Below the pieces are notes generated by a model. That model had not been told where the DNA came from. It worked only from the letters and a program-made list of their open reading frames with translations, and searched no databases. Below, piece after piece: positions 1-8,912 of a DNA stretch of 64,000 nucleotides; the stretch's first letter is position 1, and each line of letters opens with the position of its first letter. Location of the stretch: contig CAZPYJ010000007.1 of assembly GCA_964590645.1 (NCBI GenBank), forward strand, positions 62,001-126,000. The letters are read 5' to 3'. Source of the stretch: JAGNHN01 sp964590645 (GTDB lineage Bacteria > Bacteroidota > Bacteroidia > Bacteroidales > JAGNHN01). Position numbers and translations under genes: made by a program.

Positions 1-77
1 TGGCTTTGTCTTTCATATTGCGATCAGATTTGTTGGATAAGATTTGGCTTAGCCCGTATAAAAGTACAGAACTTCTG

Positions 78-428
78 CTAATCCTTCTTCTCTCTTCCCG
101 GCCTATTTCTTTTCGCAGTGAAGAAGCGGCCGATCTTCTTGAAAAACCGGATCTCATAATCCAGGAAGAAGCGGAATCGACCGAAAAACCAACCATATAG
201 CAATACCAGTGCCTGATGGATAGGCAGGGTGATCAGGATGAAATACAGGATGCTGATCCACAATGGGGTACCCTTACCCAAGCCCAGGTAGGGCTTGAGC
301 CAGGCTCCGATGAAAGCGGTACTGGGGCCGGCCAGGCTAAAGACAGTGAAAAAAATAATGCGGTCCACCCACGCACGGCGTTTCGCTGCCCGGCTGTCAA
401 CGGAAGGTTCACGGAGTTGTTTAGTCAA
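78..428 (-). CDS. small membrane protein, DUF6787-like
   Basis: The function is not recognised. The 116-residue product has a basic N-terminus, two hydrophobic stretches (about residues 24-44 and 55-83) and a basic, aromatic-rich C-terminal tail, so it is probably an inner-membrane protein with a cytosolic tail. It resembles proteins that Bacteroidota annotations call DUF6787; that family name is from memory and was not searched. It is the last gene of the leftward run aminotransferase-dgkA-ftsK-lolA and starts 20 bases after the lolA stop, so it is likely cotranscribed with it. Confidence 0.7.
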   Translation of the reverse strand: MTKQLREPSVDSRAAKRRAWVDRIIFFTVFSLAGPSTAFIGAWLKPYLGLGKGTPLWISILYFILITLPIHQALVLLYGWFFGRFRFFLDYEIRFFKKIGRFFTAKRNRPGREKKD

Positions 429-448
429 GGGGCATTGAGTTGGGTAGC

Positions 449-1087
449 CTAACGCATATCAATGATGTCGGCCTCAGGAAATTCAGATTTCTGAAAGCGG
501 AACAGGCTGGGTTCTGCTTTTACATTGGGCGTAAATTCCTTGATCTGATAGGTGAATATGCTGCCATTGCGCTCGTAAATTGCAAAGCTGCTGATGTGTT
601 TCTTCTGTTTTTCCACAATGACCCTGACTTTGAAAAATGATTTCCCCGTATTGGGAATCAGATCAATAACATAGGATGGCTTTCCGTTTTCCAAGCCTTC
701 GCGGATAAGTTTGGAGCGATAATCCTCGTGATATGAGGTGAATAAATTAGACGGAGTGATGGCTTCGCTGTGGTCTTCCGCACTGTGGATCTGAACCTCT
801 TCCGCATCCCGGATATATGTCCATATCGTCTTTCCATCAGTGATCACCAGCTGGCCGCCTACTTCCAGGCGATACATATCTCCGCGAATCAGCAGTTTGC
901 CATCGTACTTCTCGTGAATGCCCGCATCCGCATTATCCATATTATAAGAGAACTTCACCTGTATGGTCTCATAACTGCGGGTCAGGTCGGCTACCTCACG
1001 AAGGATTTCTCCTGCCTGCCTTTCCTGCCCAAGCGCAGGTATCAAAACAATCAGGAAGAGAATATGGGTGATCAATGTTTTTTTCAT
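449..1087 (-). CDS. lolA: LolA-like outer-membrane lipoprotein carrier protein
   Basis: Periplasmic chaperone of the LolA family, which ferries lipoproteins from the inner to the outer membrane. The ATG at 1087 gives 212 residues beginning with a clean signal peptide (MKKTLITHILFLIVLIPALG, then Q). An upstream in-frame start at 1117 would overlap ftsK and add ten residues before the signal peptide, so it is rejected. The mature part shows the usual LolA pattern: a helical start (ILREVADLTRSYETIQVKFS), then alternating beta strands with the recognisable turn DGKTIWTYIRDAEEVQ. It follows ftsK by 10 bases, the same gene order seen in other Bacteroidota. Confidence 0.85.
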   Translation of the reverse strand: MKKTLITHILFLIVLIPALGQERQAGEILREVADLTRSYETIQVKFSYNMDNADAGIHEKYDGKLLIRGDMYRLEVGGQLVITDGKTIWTYIRDAEEVQIHSAEDHSEAITPSNLFTSYHEDYRSKLIREGLENGKPSYVIDLIPNTGKSFFKVRVIVEKQKKHISSFAIYERNGSIFTYQIKEFTPNVKAEPSLFRFQKSEFPEADIIDMR

Positions 1088-1097
1088 AAGAAGAGGC

Positions 1098-3551
1098 TTA
1101 AAGAAGATTACGTTCACTGAGATCTTTCAAATACTGTTCCAGAGTGGCTTCGTCTTTAATTTTAACCTCTCTGGCCTTGGAGCCTTCAAAGGGACCCACG
1201 ATTCCGGCAGCTTCCAACTGGTCGATGATGCGACCTGCCCTGTTGTATCCGAGCTTAAGTTTTCGTTGCAGAAGGGAGGTAGATCCGTGCTGATGCTGCA
1301 CAATCACACGGGCAGCCTCATCAAACATATCATCCCTGTCGTTGGGGTCGAGGTCTTTGTTGGCTTCATCCTGTTCATCGAGGTACTCAGGCAAATGGTG
1401 TGCATCGGGATATCCGCGTTGAGAACCGATAAAGTCGGTTACCTTCTCTACTTCAGGTGTATCCACAAAGGCGCATTGCAAGCGGATCAGGTCGCTTCCT
1501 GTGCTGAGCAGCATATCTCCCCGGCCAATCAGATGGTTGGCCCCGGTAGAGTCAAGGATAGTGCGGCTGTCAATTTGAGAGATGACACGGAAAGCGATGC
1601 GGGCCGGGAAATTCGCCTTGATTGTTCCGGTGATGATATTGGTGGAAGGCCTTTGGGTAGCGATCACCAGGTGAATCCCAATTGCCCGGGCCAGCTGAGC
1701 CAGACGGGTCAGGGGTAACTCCACTTCTTTTCCGGCGGTCATAATCAGATCGGCAAACTCATCAATGATGACCACCAGGTAGGGGAGAAAGCGGTGCCCA
1801 TCGTTGGGACTGAGGGTGCGGCCCAGAAACTTCTGGTTGTATTCTTTGATGTTGCGCACCTGGGCGTGGTTCAGCAGATCGTATCGCCGGTCCATCTCAA
1901 TGCCCAAGGAATTCAGGGTGCGTACCACAGAGCGGGTATCCGTGATGATCGCTTCATCGCTGTCTGGCAGCTTAGCCAGAAAATGACGCTCAATTTTGTT
2001 GAACAGGGTGAGCTCTACTTTTTTGGGATCTACCATCACAAATTTGAGTTCGGCCGGATGCTTACGATAGAGCAGGCTGGCAATGATGGCATTCAATCCA
2101 ACGGATTTTCCCTGTCCTGTGGCACCTGCTATAAGCAGGTGGGGCATTCTTGTGAGGTCGGCAATATAACTCTCATTGGAGATGGTCTTGCCCAGGGCGA
2201 TAGGCAGCTCCATTTTCGCCTGAATAAAGCGCTCTGAACCCAGGACAGATTTGATCGATACGATTTCAGGTTTCTGGTTTGGAACCTCAATGCCAATGGT
2301 CCCCTTTCCGGGTAAAGGCGCGATAATACGGATACCGATGGCCGAAAGACTCAATGCAATATCATCGGCCAGATTTTTAATTTTTGAAATCCGGATGCCC
2401 GGAGCAGGGACAATTTCGTAGAGGGTAATGGTGGGCCCTATGGTTGCTTTGATCTTGTCGATCTGTATCCCATAGCTCTGAAGGGTCTTTACGATTCTTT
2501 CCTTATTGGCTTTCAGCTCTTGTTCATTAACCCCGCCTTCCCGGGCCGGGTAGTCGCTGAGCAGTTCGAGGGCAGGCCTTTGATACGTGGACAGGTCGAG
2601 GGTTGGGTCAAAAGGATCTTCCAGGCCATAATGTTCCTTGAGGGCCACGGGCTCCTCTGTTGCCTTTGCTTCTTCCCTGGTTTCTTCGATCGTCATTTCA
2701 ATCTCATCCTCATTGCCAGGGGATTCGGCAGCAGTGGCTTGCTCCTCCACATCCAGATCGATCACCCTGGACGGATGATTTGCATTTTGATCCGATCTTG
2801 TTGGTGCCTCTTCCTGGCTGTCTTCTGCTTCCTGCATCAGGGGATTGTGATATTGAGGGTTTGCATCCTGCCCCTTGTCTTCTTTCAAGGTGGGGGGGGG
2901 CTCTGCTTCATTCCTGCGTGCAAACCATTTCCTGAAGGAGATGTTCCAGGATGTCATCAGATAGGTGCCGAGGGTGAATAGCAGCAATAGAGCGGTGCCG
3001 GGTATTCCGAGCAGACTGTTGAACCAAGTATTCATCTGTGTTCCGGTATTCCCGCCCAGTATGGCATACTTGCCTGAAGAGAGCAGAAAAGCAAGGGCAA
3101 AGGATATCCAAAGCAGTCCTGCCAAAGTATGCCAGGTGGTTCGGGCCAGGGGAAGCAGGCGAATACCTGTGGATATTTTTACTCCGTATATAAAGAAGAG
3201 GGGAGGGAGGAGCAGTGCAGCGATGCCAAATCCCTGCTTGATGGAGAGGTAAGCCAGGGCGTGTCCAAGGCGGCCACCCAGATTTCTTGCCTCAACCGTC
3301 TTTTCCGAGAAAATCTCCGCAAGGGAAAGCCGCAAACTGTCGTCCAGCTTCCAGGAAAAAAGATAGCTGATGTATGCAATGAGCAGGTAAGCCGAAAAAA
3401 TGAGCAGAAAGAGCCCGAAACTGCGACGCGTTCGGTCACTCTTTATGGCTTGAACGAGACCCGGTTTTCCCGCTGCTTTATTCTTTCGCTTGCGGGTTGT
3501 ATCGCCATTTTTCAGGGTATTGTTTCTTGGCTTGTTTGCTTTGACGGCCAT
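1098..3551 (-). CDS. ftsK: DNA translocase FtsK/SpoIIIE
   Basis: Septal DNA pump that clears chromosome ends through the closing division site. The 817-residue protein has four N-terminal membrane segments between about residues 45 and 200 and an acidic linker of about 120 residues. The RecA-like motor follows, with Walker A GATGQGKS at residues 476-483 and Walker B VVIIDEFADL near 595. A C-terminal winged-helix gamma domain fills the last 65 or so residues (STSLLQRKLKLGYNRAGRII), which in the family reads KOPS DNA sites. The linker is shorter than in E. coli FtsK and the total length fits Bacteroidota and SpoIIIE members. It is preceded by dgkA and followed closely by lolA; a -7 box lies at 3571-3578. 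Confidence 0.96.
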   Translation of the reverse strand: MAVKANKPRNNTLKNGDTTRKRKNKAAGKPGLVQAIKSDRTRRSFGLFLLIFSAYLLIAYISYLFSWKLDDSLRLSLAEIFSEKTVEARNLGGRLGHALAYLSIKQGFGIAALLLPPLFFIYGVKISTGIRLLPLARTTWHTLAGLLWISFALAFLLSSGKYAILGGNTGTQMNTWFNSLLGIPGTALLLLFTLGTYLMTSWNISFRKWFARRNEAEPPPTLKEDKGQDANPQYHNPLMQEAEDSQEEAPTRSDQNANHPSRVIDLDVEEQATAAESPGNEDEIEMTIEETREEAKATEEPVALKEHYGLEDPFDPTLDLSTYQRPALELLSDYPAREGGVNEQELKANKERIVKTLQSYGIQIDKIKATIGPTITLYEIVPAPGIRISKIKNLADDIALSLSAIGIRIIAPLPGKGTIGIEVPNQKPEIVSIKSVLGSERFIQAKMELPIALGKTISNESYIADLTRMPHLLIAGATGQGKSVGLNAIIASLLYRKHPAELKFVMVDPKKVELTLFNKIERHFLAKLPDSDEAIITDTRSVVRTLNSLGIEMDRRYDLLNHAQVRNIKEYNQKFLGRTLSPNDGHRFLPYLVVIIDEFADLIMTAGKEVELPLTRLAQLARAIGIHLVIATQRPSTNIITGTIKANFPARIAFRVISQIDSRTILDSTGANHLIGRGDMLLSTGSDLIRLQCAFVDTPEVEKVTDFIGSQRGYPDAHHLPEYLDEQDEANKDLDPNDRDDMFDEAARVIVQHQHGSTSLLQRKLKLGYNRAGRIIDQLEAAGIVGPFEGSKAREVKIKDEATLEQYLKDLSERNLL

Positions 3552-3570
3552 CCGGGGGTTTCTTTAGGGG

Positions 3571-3578
3571 CAAAAGTA
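3571..3578 (-). promoter_or_regulatory. Bacteroidota -7 box, ftsK
   Basis: TACTTTTG on the minus strand matches the TAnnTTTG element of Bacteroidota primary-sigma promoters and lies 19 bases before the ftsK ATG. No good TTTG -33 element is visible at the usual distance. It would let ftsK be transcribed separately from dgkA. Confidence 0.4.
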
Positions 3579-3606
3579 CGCAAAAAGGTAAAAGTGCTGT
3601 GATTCC

Positions 3607-3948
3607 TCAGAGATGACGGTAGAGCAGGATGAGAGCCACAACAAGCGCGGTAAAGGCGCTCACCAGCACAGCAGCAGCACCCAGGTCTTTGATTTTTCCT
3701 GCCCCGGGGTGCTGCTCCGGATGAACCAGGTCTGTCAGCTTTTCCAGGGCAGTATTGCCCAATTCGGCTGCCATCACCATTCCGCTGCACAAGGCTACTG
3801 ACAGCCATTCCAGGCTACTTAGACCCAGGAGTAATCCGCCCGGGATCACTCCTGCCAATGCCAGGAGGTGGAGGCGAAAATTGCGTTCCTGCCATCCGAA
3901 GCGAAAACCCCGCAGGGCATAATGTATACTCTTCAGGAATCCTTTCAT
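3607..3948 (-). CDS. dgkA: DgkA-family diacylglycerol/undecaprenol kinase
   Basis: Small trimeric integral-membrane lipid kinase. With the ATG at 3948 the protein has 113 residues; a GTG at 3960 also fits and overlaps the upstream stop. Diagnostic features are the amphipathic N-terminal helix, three membrane segments, and the family core around residues 60-95: E-L-G-N-T-A-L-E-K-L followed by HPGAGKIKDLGAAAVL. The HP...AKD spacing is closer to Gram-positive undecaprenol kinases than to E. coli DgkA, so the lipid substrate is uncertain. It begins about 11 bases after the aminotransferase stop and is probably cotranscribed with it. Confidence 0.85.
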   Translation of the reverse strand: MKGFLKSIHYALRGFRFGWQERNFRLHLLALAGVIPGGLLLGLSSLEWLSVALCSGMVMAAELGNTALEKLTDLVHPEQHPGAGKIKDLGAAAVLVSAFTALVVALILLYRHL

Positions 3949-3959
3949 ATCAGAAAACA

Positions 3960-5450
3960 CTACTTGGCCGGCCTGATCTCATCCGGAGAAGGCAGCCTGA
4001 ACCATTCTCTTACCCACACAGTCTTGTCTTCCGGTTCAGAACGATGCCTGAACTCATTTGTCCGATTATTATAAATGTAATCCTCAGCCCACTTTTTCCC
4101 ATTCCGGCTGGTCTGATGTATGGCATCGGCAATAAAAGCCAATTCCTCATTGGTCATAGTGGGATGCAGGGAAATCCTGACCCAGCCCGGTTTTTCACTC
4201 AGATCGCCGTGGGTGATCCGTTCTGTGATCTGCCTCGAACGGTCGTATGAAACATCCAGCAGAAAATGGCCGTATGTGCCCGCACAGGCACATCCACCCC
4301 GTGATTGAATGCCAAAACGGTCATTCAGTATCTTGACCACCAGATTGTAATGCAGCTTGTCCAGGTAAAAGGAGAAAATGCCCAGGCGCTCTTCTGTATG
4401 ATCTGCCAAAAGGTGCAAAGCGGGAATGCTTCGGAAAAGAGGGAATGCCATTTCAACCATCTCCCGCTCTCTCTCCCTGATATTTCTGACACCCATTTGC
4501 AGCTTCAGCTCGATGGCCAGGGCGGTCTTGATGGCTTGCAGAAATCCGGGGGTACCGCCATCTTCCCGGGCTTCAATGTCATCAATGTATTTGTATTCAC
4601 CCCAGGGATTGGTCCAGTCAACAGTACCTCCACCCGGCTGGTCGGGAGTGGCATTTTGATATAAGGAGGCGTCGAAGATGAGAACCCCCGATGAACCCGG
4701 CCCACCCAGAAACTTATGTGGAGAGAAAAAGATGGCATCCAATTTCTGCATAGGGTCTTCCGGATGCATATCTATATTAACATAAGGTGCCGATGCGGCA
4801 AAATCCACAAAGCATAGCCCGCCATATTCGTGCATTATGGCTGCCATCTGATGATAAGGGGTTTCGATGCCGGTCACATTTGAACAGGCCGTGAAAGCAC
4901 CGATCTTCAGTTTTCGATTCTTGTGCTTCTCCAACTCTTCCCTCAGATTATCCAAATCCACCAGCAAATCTTTGTCGGGCTTTAGCTGTACCACATCGGC
5001 AATGGTTTCGAACCAGGAAGTGTGATTGGAGTGATGCTCCATATGGGTGACGAAGACCACGGGCTTGTCTTCTTTTGGAATGCAATCTTTAGCAATGGTT
5101 CGATGGCAGGACTTGAGTCCGAGAATGCGTTGAAATTTATTGACCACGCCGGTCATCCCAAACCCGGAAGTGATGATCACATCGTTTGGCCCTGCGTTCA
5201 CGTGCTCTTTGATCTTCCTGTGCGCCAGATGGTAAGATTTTGTCATCAAGGTGCCGGTTTCACTGGTTTCCGTATGGGTATTGCCCAGAAATGGACCGAA
5301 AGTATGGATAAGCTTTTCTTCGATGGGACGGTAAAGGCGTCCGCTGGCAATCCAGTCGGCATAAAGAAGGGGCTGATCACCATAAGGAGTGGGAAAGCGA
5401 AGATGTTGTCCAATGATATGATCCCGGAAGGGACTGAAGTGTTTTTCCAT
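3960..5450 (-). CDS. class V aminotransferase (cysteine desulfurase-like PLP enzyme)
   Basis: PLP-dependent fold-type I enzyme, 496 residues. The Schiff-base lysine sits in SPHKFLGGPGSSGVLIF (mid-protein). Further N-terminal are the cofactor-binding TSGFGMTGVVNKF loop and the THMEHHSNHTSWFE segment, whose histidine normally stacks on PLP. A late GGCACAG cysteine motif near residue 400 resembles the active-site loop of SufS/Csd-type desulfurases, but the family also includes isopenicillin-epimerase-like enzymes, so the substrate cannot be fixed. First gene of the leftward aminotransferase-dgkA-ftsK-lolA run; a -7 box lies just upstream. Confidence 0.85.
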   Translation of the reverse strand: MEKHFSPFRDHIIGQHLRFPTPYGDQPLLYADWIASGRLYRPIEEKLIHTFGPFLGNTHTETSETGTLMTKSYHLAHRKIKEHVNAGPNDVIITSGFGMTGVVNKFQRILGLKSCHRTIAKDCIPKEDKPVVFVTHMEHHSNHTSWFETIADVVQLKPDKDLLVDLDNLREELEKHKNRKLKIGAFTACSNVTGIETPYHQMAAIMHEYGGLCFVDFAASAPYVNIDMHPEDPMQKLDAIFFSPHKFLGGPGSSGVLIFDASLYQNATPDQPGGGTVDWTNPWGEYKYIDDIEAREDGGTPGFLQAIKTALAIELKLQMGVRNIREREREMVEMAFPLFRSIPALHLLADHTEERLGIFSFYLDKLHYNLVVKILNDRFGIQSRGGCACAGTYGHFLLDVSYDRSRQITERITHGDLSEKPGWVRISLHPTMTNEELAFIADAIHQTSRNGKKWAEDYIYNNRTNEFRHRSEPEDKTVWVREWFRLPSPDEIRPAK

Positions 5451-5469
5451 TGATCAGGGAATGAGTTCG

Positions 5470-5477
5470 CAAAGATA
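5470..5477 (-). promoter_or_regulatory. Bacteroidota -7 box, aminotransferase operon
   Basis: TATCTTTG on the minus strand, 19 bases before the ATG at 5450, matches TAnnTTTG. The -33 region is weak. Confidence 0.45.
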
Positions 5478-5518
5478 AGAATGTGCAGGCACATCGGCCT
5501 GCCCGAAAAAGCCTTTCC

Positions 5519-6253
5519 TTAATGATAGGGAAAGGGGTATGTGATGCGGATGCCCGGGCCCAGGTCGCTGTAGCGCATCTCTTGCTGTTGCCGCCATAGC
5601 AGGGCGAAGAAGGGAGAGATGGAAAGAGTGCGATGATGCCAGGTGAAGCCTGCTTTCGCCCAGATTCCCGGGCCAGAAGAAAAGGTCTTCTCTCTGATCC
5701 TTTTTTCAATAATCTTTCCACCCGATTGCGGATCCAGATAGAAAGAATACAGGTATGTCCGGCTGAAGTTAAAATAGGCCAGTGCAAGATCAGTGAATCC
5801 ACTAATCTTCCCCCTCCTTTTGCCTACACTAAGCCCCGCATAAAGGCCTCCCCCGTTCGAGACCATCTCTGTTCCTGAAAAAACATAGGGTGGCTGGTAG
5901 AATATCTCGCTGTATGCGACGGCTGTTTCGCCACGGTAAAGGGCACCCAAAAGGATTTGAATTCCATTCCGGGGGATGGGAATGTGGTATTCCAGTATGA
6001 AAAGGTGACCATCCACAAAGTTTTCCCAGTAGGTGGCCGAGGCAATCAGATCTTCGGTCACCCCAGCATTGTATCCCATCAATGTTATTCCATTGGTGAT
6101 CAGGGAAGGGGTTTGAAAGAAAGACGGCCCCGCCAATGAGAATACATAAGCCCCGCTCAGGCCCGACTTTTCTCTTTCTGAAGCCCTTGATCCTTGAGAG
6201 GGTATCATTCCTGTGAGGAACATTGTGAAAAAAATCACATATTTAAACTTCAT
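5519..6253 (-). CDS. predicted outer-membrane beta-barrel protein, unknown function
   Basis: I do not recognise this protein. Its 244 residues start with a signal peptide (about residues 1-25) and continue as alternating hydrophobic/polar strands rich in Tyr, Phe and Gly, with repeated short turns (for example LLGALYRGETAVAY and SGFTDLALAYFNFSRTYLY). This fits a small eight- to ten-stranded outer-membrane barrel. There is no cysteine at the cleavage site, so it is not a lipoprotein. It stands alone between two leftward genes. Confidence 0.6.
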   Translation of the reverse strand: MKFKYVIFFTMFLTGMIPSQGSRASEREKSGLSGAYVFSLAGPSFFQTPSLITNGITLMGYNAGVTEDLIASATYWENFVDGHLFILEYHIPIPRNGIQILLGALYRGETAVAYSEIFYQPPYVFSGTEMVSNGGGLYAGLSVGKRRGKISGFTDLALAYFNFSRTYLYSFYLDPQSGGKIIEKRIREKTFSSGPGIWAKAGFTWHHRTLSISPFFALLWRQQQEMRYSDLGPGIRITYPFPYH

Positions 6254-6386
6254 ACAATCAGGCAGCTAGATTAAAAATATCAACCGAAAACTGAATTTTC
6301 CATACCGTAGGCTTGAAGCGAGCATATATTTTTTTTACATTTACACCTCGTTCTTAAGAAATCAAGACCCTCCAACCCCCCTCCAG

Positions 6387-6447
6387 ACAAGGCTGCAGGG
6401 CAGCCCATTCAACCCCCACGAATGGCTGCCCTGCACCCAAGCCTTGT
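6387..6447. repeat. long inverted repeat / 3-prime hairpin
   Basis: ACAAGGCT pairs with AGCCTTGT, and inside it GCAGGGCAGCC(C)ATTC pairs with GAATGGCTGCCCTGC, with one bulged C and a 9-base CA-rich loop. The stem exceeds 20 base pairs. It lies four bases beyond the stop of the leftward hydrolase gene, so it may end or stabilise that transcript. There is no T-run on either side, so it is not a textbook intrinsic terminator. Confidence 0.55.
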
Positions 6448-6450
6448 ACA

Positions 6451-7692
6451 TCATTCTTTTGCTTTCATTTCACTGACAATGATCTCCTCCAGTATTTTTG
6501 TTCTTTCATTCATTATGAAATGCCCTGCATCTTCCAATTGCAGAATCCTGGTGTGCGGAAAAAGATTGTAATAATCCATAATCACTGTTTCAGGCAAATA
6601 GTCGCAGCGTCCGCGCAGAATAAGTACCGGAAAAACGGATGAAGTGTCGGATATGCTTACCCGGCTCGTATCTCCCCTTTCGTTGCGGGCCGTCCACAGG
6701 CTGCTCCAGAATCCGGCCCGGCCCGCCGGATAATCTGTGCGCAGGCTGTCACAGAATCCACCCGGGGTCATTTTCAGAAAAAGCCGGCTGAACCAGGCAT
6801 CCGCTTCTTCATCAGGAAGAAACTGCCGGGCTGTCTGCGGGTTTCGCTGACTCATTAGCGAGGCGGTCCACACCCTGAACTGAGCGCGCATTCCGGTAAC
6901 AGTCTTCTTCTCGGCCATAGGCAGACGGCTGTATAGATTGGTACTCTCACGGCTGAAGCGATTGTATAATGGTCCGGGAGAAAGCAGGATCAACCCGGCG
7001 ATCTGCGAAGGATAGCTTGCAGCGTAACGGGCTGCCAATACGGCTCCATAGGATTCCCCTAACAAGAAAACCTGCTCAGGAAGCATATCATTTTGCAGAA
7101 TCTGATGCAGGTATTCGATCTGTCTTTCCCTGGAATAGAGGGCCGGGTTTTCCAGCCTGTCAGATAAGCCGGAACCCGGACGATCAAAGGCAAAGGATGC
7201 AATCCCTTGCCCAGCCAAAGTGGAAAGCAAATCCGTAAGTGCTTCATTTTCCAATCCGTATGCTCCAGGGCCAGGATGCAGGTAAACCAGGGGAATGGGT
7301 AAGGCAAGACTATCCGGAGAATACTGAAGATAAGCTATCTTGCTTCCATCTTCCGCAGTGAAAGTGGATGTCAGGCTGCGCAGAATATGTGATTCAGCCA
7401 TCGGGCTGCCCGGCAACTTCCTCTGGATACCAAAAGAATAAAGGATTATCCAGCAACAGAGGAATAGGCCGATCATTACGGTGCCCCGCCTTCTGGCAGA
7501 AGGAAATCGAAAACTGCCCATAAGAATGCGGGTAAAGAGTGAACTCATCCCAACATTCAACAAGATAGAAAATGACAGCATTAGTCCGGGAGAAGAAAAC
7601 CACGCGGCTGAAAGCACAAACAATACATAGGTGGTTCCGGTGATAACCAAAAGCAATATAAAGAGGGTAGTGATCTGTGTAATGAATTTCAT
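6451..7692 (-). CDS. membrane-anchored alpha/beta hydrolase
   Basis: 413 residues. The first ~100 residues contain about three hydrophobic segments (near 8-30, 33-55 and 72-90), followed by an alpha/beta-hydrolase domain from about residue 115. Visible catalytic features are the oxyanion-side HPGPGAYG loop, the nucleophile elbow GESYGA (Ser), and the C-terminal DAGHFIMNE histidine, with ILRGRCDYLPE probably giving the acid. The HGGPG-like loop recalls proline iminopeptidases and related esterases; the substrate is unknown. It is transcribed alone, divergently from the OB-fold gene at 7844. Confidence 0.75.
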   Translation of the reverse strand: MKFITQITTLFILLLVITGTTYVLFVLSAAWFSSPGLMLSFSILLNVGMSSLFTRILMGSFRFPSARRRGTVMIGLFLCCWIILYSFGIQRKLPGSPMAESHILRSLTSTFTAEDGSKIAYLQYSPDSLALPIPLVYLHPGPGAYGLENEALTDLLSTLAGQGIASFAFDRPGSGLSDRLENPALYSRERQIEYLHQILQNDMLPEQVFLLGESYGAVLAARYAASYPSQIAGLILLSPGPLYNRFSRESTNLYSRLPMAEKKTVTGMRAQFRVWTASLMSQRNPQTARQFLPDEEADAWFSRLFLKMTPGGFCDSLRTDYPAGRAGFWSSLWTARNERGDTSRVSISDTSSVFPVLILRGRCDYLPETVIMDYYNLFPHTRILQLEDAGHFIMNERTKILEEIIVSEMKAKE

Positions 7693-7843
7693 CAGCCTGT
7701 GCTAAATAATGTTTAAATATGCCATTGATTGATGCTTCCCGTGGTGATGTCAGGTTTGCTGTTTATTCACGACAACACTTTTAATGGGCGAATTGCTGAA
7801 CCAAAAATGCATATTATTTGTTTAACTGAACCAAAACCAAAGT

Positions 7844-8281
7844 ATGATGCTGAAATCCAGGAGATTCTGGGTCATTTTGATCCTTGTTGGAGCTGCCGCC
7901 GCATTGTTGGTGGCCTACCTGATGTACAATAAGCCACATCCTGACTACACTGCGATGAAAGCGGAGTTTCAGGTTTCCGTTGCCGAACTCTATGCTGACT
8001 ATGTTCAGGATCTCAACTCAGCCAATGAGCGCTATACCGGTAAAGTACTTGAAGTTGAGGGGGAGTTGCACAGTGTGGAACCCCTGGATTCAACCCTGGT
8101 GGCGGTTTTTGTGCTGGAAGAGGGAATGTTTGGAGACCAGGGAGTGCGTTGTACTTTTCATCCTGCCCACGTCCCTGATGAAAGCCTGCTTCAGCCGGGA
8201 AACCTTTTGGCCATCAAGGGTTATTGTACCGGCTTCAACGAAGTGGATGTTATTCTTGAGAAATGTATATTAATTCAATAA
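7844..8281 (+). CDS. OB-fold (tRNA_anti-like) membrane-anchored protein
   Basis: 145 residues with one N-terminal membrane anchor (about residues 8-28). A single small beta domain matching the tRNA_anti-like OB fold of Bacteroidota follows: RYTGKVLEVEGELHSVEP, a middle GVRCTF strand, and ending LAIKGYCTGFNEVDVILEKC. Such proteins are periplasmic and of unknown ligand. The second methionine (residue 2) is equally possible as the start. The yceI gene begins 10 bases after the stop, so the two are very probably one operon. Confidence 0.75.
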   Translation: MMLKSRRFWVILILVGAAAALLVAYLMYNKPHPDYTAMKAEFQVSVAELYADYVQDLNSANERYTGKVLEVEGELHSVEPLDSTLVAVFVLEEGMFGDQGVRCTFHPAHVPDESLLQPGNLLAIKGYCTGFNEVDVILEKCILIQ

Positions 8282-8291
8282 CCCTGATTTT

Positions 8292-8840
8292 ATGAAAGCA
8301 ACAATCATCACCTTTGTGCTGGCAGCGATGCTGGCATTACCCGGTCAGGCACAACGCTATCTGACCAAAAACGGAAACATCAGCTTCTTCTCCGAAACAC
8401 CGATTGAAAATATCGAAGCCCATAATAAGCAGGTCAATGCAGCCCTGGATATCACCAGCGGGAAAATGGTCTTCAAGGTCTTGATGAAGTCATTTGAATT
8501 CGAGAAAGCCCTGATGCAGGAGCATTTTAATGAGAACTATGTGGAATCAGACAAGTATCCCAGTGCAACATTTGACGGCCTTATCAAAGAGATAGATGTT
8601 TTTGGCAAAGAGAAGCCCGAAACAATGGAAGTCTCCATAGAAGGCAAGTTGACCATTCACGGGGTCACCAGGGAGATTTCTGAAAAAGGAAGCTTGCAAT
8701 GGAAAGAGGATGGCATTAAAGGGGATGCCCGTTTTATGGTTGCTCCGGCCGATTATGATATCAAGATTCCGAATGCTGTAATGAACAATATTGCCAAAGA
8801 GATTGAGGTGGTGGTAGATGTAGATCTGAAGCAATTCTGA
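8292..8840 (+). CDS. YceI-family periplasmic protein
   Basis: 182 residues: signal peptide to about residue 21 (ALPGQA, then Q), followed by a lipocalin-like YceI barrel. Recognisable pieces are GNISFFSETPIENIEAHNKQ at the start, KYPSATFDGLIKE in the middle and GKLTIHGVTREISEKGSLQW. Family members bind isoprenoid or amphiphilic ligands, but the ligand here is not known. It is coupled to the OB-fold gene upstream and is followed by a hairpin shared with the converging GH3 gene. Confidence 0.9.
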   Translation: MKATIITFVLAAMLALPGQAQRYLTKNGNISFFSETPIENIEAHNKQVNAALDITSGKMVFKVLMKSFEFEKALMQEHFNENYVESDKYPSATFDGLIKEIDVFGKEKPETMEVSIEGKLTIHGVTREISEKGSLQWKEDGIKGDARFMVAPADYDIKIPNAVMNNIAKEIEVVVDVDLKQF

Positions 8841-8867
8841 TCAGCGCAGTCTGGAATCCGCAATTCA

Positions 8868-8904
8868 GCCCTGGCAAAACCTTGTTTGAAGGTTAAGCCG
8901 GGGC
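8868..8904. terminator. hairpin between converging yceI and GH3 genes
   Basis: GCCCTGGC-AA-AACCTT, loop GTTTG, AAGGTT-AA-GCCGGGGC. The two arms pair with a symmetric AA internal loop and one G-T pair, followed by GTTTTG. The position between two converging genes suits a bidirectional terminator, though the T-run is short. Confidence 0.6.
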
Positions 8905-8912
8905 GTTTTGCA

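Noticed and set aside
1..16. Start of another leftward gene (ATG at 16-14)
   Set aside because: Only five codons are inside the window, too few to support a gene call.
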